Below are positions 14,421 through 17,837 of a DNA stretch of 17,837 nucleotides, piece by piece (position 1 is the first letter of the stretch; the number at the start of each line of letters is the position of its first letter). This DNA comes from Hydrogenophaga sp. GTDB lineage: Bacteria; Pseudomonadota; Gammaproteobacteria; Burkholderiales; Burkholderiaceae_C. Below the pieces are notes generated by a model. It was not told the DNA's origin, did not search any database, and saw nothing but the letters and a program-made list of their open reading frames with translations. The stretch is taken from the NCBI GenBank assembly GCA_021154985.1, contig JAJNQE010000045.1:1-17837 (forward strand), written 5' to 3'. A program made the translations under genes and the position numbers.

Positions 14421-14852
14421 TCAGACCAGGCCGAACCACTGGCCCCAGACCAGTTGGCCCAGCAGGCGTCCGGGCGCGAGCGTGAAAGCGCCTGCGATCA
14501 GGCAGCCGCTGATGTAGAGCGTCAGCATGGTCGTGCGATGGCCTTTGATGTTGCCGCGCAGCAGTTGCCGAAAGGCGAGGAAGAGGCTGCCCAGCACGAC
14601 GGGGATCAGCAGGTGGATGGCCGAGAAGCCGGCGATGTTGGGCACGGCGGGGTCGCTGATGAAAATGGCCGAGAGGGCAGTGATCAGCATCAGCGTGACC
14701 CAGGCATACCCTGCGGCGCGGTGCAGCCGGGGGCGCTGGCTGGTCGGCGAGCGGCTGGCGTGGCCCCGGCGTGCCCACAGGGCGATGGGGCCGATGGCGA
14801 TGGCGGCCAGGGCGGCAAACATGTGGATGGCGATGAGGGGGGTGAGTTGCAT
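14421..14852 (-). CDS. DUF2306-like membrane protein
   Basis: This is a 143-residue protein with four predicted membrane helices (about 5-25, 48-66, 77-95, 107-126). The block LHRAAGYAWVTLM (43-55) and the later KGHRTTM (104-110) are typical of DUF2306-type proteins; the paired histidines (His44, His105) recall cytochrome-like membrane families, but ligand binding is not shown. A GGAGAG ribosome site lies 5 bases before ATG. It is 34 bases upstream of the histidine kinase on the same strand, so co-transcription is likely. It may be the membrane partner or a target of that two-component system. Function unknown. Confidence 0.88.
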   Translation of the reverse strand: MQLTPLIAIHMFAALAAIAIGPIALWARRGHASRSPTSQRPRLHRAAGYAWVTLMLITALSAIFISDPAVPNIAGFSAIHLLIPVVLGSLFLAFRQLLRGNIKGHRTTMLTLYISGCLIAGAFTLAPGRLLGQLVWGQWFGLV

Positions 14853-14930
14853 GGCGCTCTCCGGTGGGTGGGTGAGCGCACTGTGCCCAGCGCTGCGCCC
14901 CAGGCCCAGCGGCTTGAGACGGATCGCCCG

Positions 14931-14948
14931 AGCGCTTCGCGAAACGCT
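14931..14948. promoter_or_regulatory. Near-perfect palindrome upstream of the efflux operon
   Basis: AGCGCTTCGCGAAACGCT has 9-base arms with one mismatch. It lies about 65-82 bases before the macA -10 hexamer in the gap between the divergent DUF2306 and macA genes. It could be an activator or repressor site; GC-rich chance palindromes are common, so confidence is low. Confidence 0.3.
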
Positions 14949-15012
14949 GCGGGCGCGGCGCGAAATGCGGCGGTCAGATCCCCCACAGTCCGCCCGCCAG
15001 GCCCGCCGTTCC

Positions 15013-15018
15013 TACAAT
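15013..15018 (+). promoter_or_regulatory. -10 hexamer of macA, probable leaderless start
   Basis: TACAAT ends exactly 6 bases before the macA ATG and there is no Shine-Dalgarno. Transcription would start at or next to the start codon. The -35 region is GC-rich and not recognisable. Confidence 0.5.
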
Positions 15019-15024
15019 CTCGCC

Positions 15025-16329
15025 ATGAAAAGATCGCAGTGGATGTCGGGTGTGGTGGTGTTGGCCGTGGCGGCGGGAGGGGCCTGGTGGTGGAGCCAGC
15101 GCAACGCGCAGGCGGACGTGCAGTACCGCACCGCGCCCATCGAGCGGGGCGGTTTGCAGGTGAGCGTGTCGGCCAGCGGCACGGTGAACCCGGTCACGCA
15201 GGTGTCGGTGGGCACCCAGGTGTCGGGGCAGGTGCGCGCGGTGTATGTGGACTTCAACACCGAGGTCAAGGCCGGCCAGCTGATCGCCGAGATCGACCCC
15301 CAGACGTTTGAGTACCGCGTGAGCTCGGCCCAGGCCGATGTGAACGCGGCGCGTGCGGCGGTGGCGATTGCGGTGGCGAACGCGTCGTCGAGCCGGGCCA
15401 ATGTGTCGCGCGCGCAATCCGACCTGGCCGAGGCGCAGCGCACGCACGAGCGCAATGTGAGCCTGGTGGCCCAGGGCTTCATTGCCCAGAGCGAGGCCGA
15501 CCGAACGCGCGCGGTACTGACCTCGGCGCAGGAGTCGCTGCGCGCGGTGCAGGCCTTGGTGGGTGTGAGCGAGGCGCAGATCCAGAGCGCGCAGGCCAAT
15601 GTGGCGCAGCGCGAGGCGGCGCTGGCACAGGCGCGCATCGACCTCTCCCGCACGCGCATCACCTCGCCGGTGAACGGCATCGTGATCAAGCGCACCGTGG
15701 AGAAGGGCCAGACGGTGGCCGCCAGCCTGCAGGCGCCCGAGCTGTTCGTGATCGCGCAGAACCTCTCCGACATGCAGGTGGACGCCAGCATCGACGAGGC
15801 CGACGTGGGCCGCATCCAGCCGGGGCTCAAAGCCGGTTTCACGGTGGACGCGTTTCCGGGCCAGACCTTCGAAGGTGAAGTGCGCCAGGTGCGCAAGGCC
15901 GCCACCAATGTGTCCAACGTGGTGACCTATGTGGCGGTTGTGCGGTTCGCCAACGAATCCGGTCGTTTGCTGCCGGGCATGACGGCCAATGTGCGCGTGG
16001 TGACCGAGTCGCGCGAGAACGTGCTCAAGGTGCCGAACGCTGCGCTGCGCGTGCGCGTGGCTGGAGCGGAACCCGCTGGGCCCGCCGACGCACCGGCGGC
16101 TGCACCCGCCGCGCCCGGCCGGCCGGGCCGCATCCACCTGCTGAATGAGCAGGGCCAGCCGGTGGCTTACGCGGTGCGCGTGGGCGTGAGCGACGGCACG
16201 GCCACCGAGCTGCTGGTACCGCCCGATGCTCCCGAGGCGGGCGTGATGGTTGAAGGTGCGCCCGTGGTCACCGGGGTCACTGCCAAGGCCAGCGGCCCGC
16301 GCACCAGCGGCCCGCGCATGTCGTTCTGA
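15025..16329 (+). CDS. macA: MacA-like periplasmic adaptor (membrane fusion protein)
   Basis: This is a 434-residue membrane fusion protein that links an inner-membrane MacB-type transporter to a TolC-type outer-membrane channel. A single N-terminal membrane anchor spans 8-24. Lipoyl halves lie near 55-95 (GTVNPVTQVSVGTQVSGQV) and 210-235 (TRITSPVNGIVIKRTVEKGQ), enclosing an alpha-helical coiled-coil hairpin (about 96-208). Beta-barrel and membrane-proximal domains follow, including a MacA-like NVVTYVAVVRFAN segment. An Ala/Pro-rich insertion (349-367) makes it longer than E. coli MacA (about 371). ATG 15025 starts just before the membrane anchor. It is the first gene of an operon with the ABC genes. 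No outer-membrane channel gene is visible in the window. Confidence 0.95.
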   Translation: MKRSQWMSGVVVLAVAAGGAWWWSQRNAQADVQYRTAPIERGGLQVSVSASGTVNPVTQVSVGTQVSGQVRAVYVDFNTEVKAGQLIAEIDPQTFEYRVSSAQADVNAARAAVAIAVANASSSRANVSRAQSDLAEAQRTHERNVSLVAQGFIAQSEADRTRAVLTSAQESLRAVQALVGVSEAQIQSAQANVAQREAALAQARIDLSRTRITSPVNGIVIKRTVEKGQTVAASLQAPELFVIAQNLSDMQVDASIDEADVGRIQPGLKAGFTVDAFPGQTFEGEVRQVRKAATNVSNVVTYVAVVRFANESGRLLPGMTANVRVVTESRENVLKVPNAALRVRVAGAEPAGPADAPAAAPAAPGRPGRIHLLNEQGQPVAYAVRVGVSDGTATELLVPPDAPEAGVMVEGAPVVTGVTAKASGPRTSGPRMSF

Positions 16330-16349
16330 GCGCAGCGCAGAACCCCGCC

Positions 16350-17060
16350 ATGGCACTCATCGAAGCCCGCTCCCTCACCAAGACCTACCGCATGGGTGGC
16401 CATGCGGTGCACGCGCTGGCCGGTGTGTCGCTCGACATCGAGGCGGGCGAGTTCGTGGCCATCATGGGCGCGTCCGGCTCGGGCAAGTCCACGCTCATGA
16501 ACATCCTGGGTTGCCTGGACCTGCCCGATGGCGGCGAGTACCGCCTGGCAGGCGAGGCGGTGCAGCACATGGGCGCCGACGCGCTGGCCGCCGTGCGCAA
16601 CCGCCGCATCGGTTTTGTGTTCCAGCAGTTCAACCTGTTGCCGCGCACCAGCGCGCTGGAAAACGTGGAGCTGCCCATGGTGTACGCCGGCGTGCCCACG
16701 GCCGAGCGGCAGCGCCGCGCGCGCGAAGCGCTGGAGCGGGTGGGTCTGGGGGAGCGCACCGGCCACACGCCGGCCGAGCTCTCGGGCGGCCAGCAACAGC
16801 GCGTGGCGATTGCCCGCGCGCTGGTCAACCAGCCCCAGCTGATCCTGGCCGACGAGCCCACCGGAGCGCTCGACACCCACACCAGCGAAGACGTGATGGG
16901 ACTGCTGGCCGGGCTCAATGCGCAGGGCATCACGGTGGTGCTGGTCACGCACGAACACGACATTGCGGACTGGGCGCGGCGCCGGCTGGTGTTTCGCGAC
17001 GGCCACCTGCACGAGGATGTGGCCCAACCTGGCCGCACGGCACCCGGGGTGGCCGCATGA
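16350..17060 (+). CDS. MacB-type ABC transporter ATP-binding protein
   Basis: This is a 236-residue ABC ATPase of the LolD/MacB class that powers export through the permease encoded next. All nucleotide-binding motifs are intact: Walker A GASGSGKST (40-48), Q-loop Gln92 in FVFQQFNLLP, signature LSGGQQQR (144-151), Walker B LILADE with Glu169, D-loop SALD-like TGALD, and His201. In E. coli MacB the ATPase and permease are one chain; here they are separate proteins. It starts 20 bases after macA and overlaps the permease by 4 bases (ATGA), so the three genes are co-translated. Confidence 0.97.
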   Translation: MALIEARSLTKTYRMGGHAVHALAGVSLDIEAGEFVAIMGASGSGKSTLMNILGCLDLPDGGEYRLAGEAVQHMGADALAAVRNRRIGFVFQQFNLLPRTSALENVELPMVYAGVPTAERQRRAREALERVGLGERTGHTPAELSGGQQQRVAIARALVNQPQLILADEPTGALDTHTSEDVMGLLAGLNAQGITVVLVTHEHDIADWARRRLVFRDGHLHEDVAQPGRTAPGVAA

Positions 17061-17837
17061 ACGCGCTGGCGGCCATGCGCAGCGCCTGGCGGGCCTTGCT
17101 GGCCAACCCCTTGCGCAGCCTGCTGACCATGCTGGGCATCATCATCGGCGTGGCCTCGGTGATCACCATGATCGCGATCGGGCAGGGCGCGACCGAGCGG
17201 GTGCAGGAACACATGAAGGTGCTGGGCGCCAACGTGATGCTGGTGCTGCCCGGCTCGGTGAACACGGGCGGCGTGCGCCAGGGCGCGCAGACCAGCCAGG
17301 CCCTCACCGAAGCCGATGCGCTGGCGATTGCGCTGGAGGTGCCCGAGGTGCAGGTGGCCGCGCCGAGTTCGCGTGCCACCGTGCAGGCGGTGTATGGCGG
17401 CACCAACTGGAGCACGCCGGTGTTCGGCGCCACCAACGACTACCTGGAGGCGCGCGACTGGCCGCTGGCCTCGGGTCGGCTGTTCGAGAGCGGTGAGTTG
17501 CAGGGCGCCGCCAAGGTGGTGCTGATCGGGCAGACCGTGGCGCGCGAGCTGTTCGGCGACCAGGACCCGGTGGACCAGGTGATCCGCTTGCGCAATGTGC
17601 CCATGACGGTGATCGGTGTGCTGGAGCGCAAGGGCCAGAACTCCTGGGGCTCGGACCAGGACGACGTGGCCATCGTGCCCATCAGCACCTTTCGCAACCG
17701 GGTGCAGGGCGACGCGGCGGGCCGGCTCAAGCGCGTGGGCAGCATTTCGGTGAAGGTGCGCGATGGCTATGACATGAAGGCGGCCGAAGACAACATCCGC
17801 GACCTGCTGCGCCAGCGCATGCGGGTGCAGCCCGGGG
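17057..17837 (+). CDS. MacB/FtsX-type ABC transporter permease (partial, cut at window end)
   Basis: The first 260 residues are present; the typical length is about 400. The start is ATG in an ATGA overlap with the ATPase gene. A short cytoplasmic helix (MRSAWRALLANPLRS) precedes the first membrane helix (22-43, LLTMLGIIIGVASVITMIAI), followed by the MacB_PCD periplasmic domain (about 45 to the end: GANVMLVLPGS, VFGATNDYLEARDWPLASGR, KVVLIGQTVARELFGDQDP). The remaining three membrane helices lie beyond the window. It is expected to couple ATP hydrolysis to substrate extrusion through the MacA-type adaptor. Substrates of such systems include macrolides, peptides, siderophores and lipopeptides; this one is not identifiable. 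Confidence 0.96.
   Translation, partial: MNALAAMRSAWRALLANPLRSLLTMLGIIIGVASVITMIAIGQGATERVQEHMKVLGANVMLVLPGSVNTGGVRQGAQTSQALTEADALAIALEVPEVQVAAPSSRATVQAVYGGTNWSTPVFGATNDYLEARDWPLASGRLFESGELQGAAKVVLIGQTVARELFGDQDPVDQVIRLRNVPMTVIGVLERKGQNSWGSDQDDVAIVPISTFRNRVQGDAAGRLKRVGSISVKVRDGYDMKAAEDNIRDLLRQRMRVQPG

Noticed and set aside
12495..14485. Long plus-strand open frames opposite the response regulator and kinase
   Set aside because: Antisense to two textbook genes with all catalytic motifs; composition bias explains the open frames.
14974..16356. 460-codon minus-strand frame opposite macA
   Set aside because: His/Arg/Leu-rich antisense translation; macA on the plus strand is unambiguous.
1..17837. 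CRISPR array or complete insertion sequence
   Set aside because: No regularly spaced direct repeats and no transposase or integrase coding sequence are present in the window.

Overview
The window looks like chromosomal DNA of a GC-rich betaproteobacterium. The proteins (GlnRS, DUF924, DUF2306, a choice-of-anchor I lipoprotein, a MacA-type adaptor) and the strong GC third-position bias fit Burkholderiales, most likely Comamonadaceae (a Hydrogenophaga/Acidovorax-like organism). This is a judgement from protein flavour and was not tested by database search. Sixteen protein genes are supported, the last cut by the window end. No rRNA, tRNA, CRISPR array or complete insertion sequence is visible. 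No gap between genes exceeds about 230 bases.

Layout. (1) 1-4808 is a defence-type cluster, all on the minus strand. In transcription order it holds a C5-cytosine DNA methyltransferase, a GHKL ATPase overlapping it by 23 bases, a MntA/HepT toxin-antitoxin pair, and a membrane-anchored Mrr-like nuclease whose C-terminal zinc ribbon is cut short by a stop codon. The methyltransferase/ATPase pair is clearly AT-richer than everything around it and begins directly after glnS, so it looks horizontally acquired. (2) 4882-6723 is glnS (minus). (3) 6870-8111 is a polytopic membrane protein (plus), convergent with (4) a choice-of-anchor I lipoprotein and a DUF924 protein (8115-10554, minus). (5) 10704-11147 is a small secreted Tyr/Pro/His repeat protein (plus), convergent with (6) a YjjJ/HipH-type HipA-family kinase (11161-12462, minus). 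(7) 12573-14852 (minus) is DUF2306 membrane protein, LytS-type histidine kinase and LytTR response regulator. (8) 15025 to the end (plus) is a tripartite efflux operon: MacA-like adaptor, ABC ATPase, and MacB-type permease (partial).

The most interesting observation concerns the ATPase at 2117-3757. Its N-terminus is a standard GHKL (MORC/Hsp90-like) ATPase. Its last ~145 residues closely resemble the Ymh/TIGR02391 family, a branch of the HEPN superfamily, and keep an R-x4-H motif (Arg501-His506). The methyltransferase would therefore be paired not with a DNA-cutting enzyme but with an ATP-gated, probably RNA-cutting effector. Functionally this resembles guard systems such as PrrC with EcoprrI, but with different parts. 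The neighbouring HepT is a second HEPN ribonuclease with the same R-x4-H motif. I propose the methyltransferase plus ATPase-HEPN pair as the candidate undescribed system. An 18-base palindrome just upstream of the methyltransferase start could be its operator.

Regulatory themes: an AT-rich hyphenated inverted repeat lies in the yjjJ promoter region. Several genes (glnS, macA, the histidine kinase, mntA) have no Shine-Dalgarno sequence but a -10-like hexamer 6-7 bases before ATG, which suggests leaderless transcripts.
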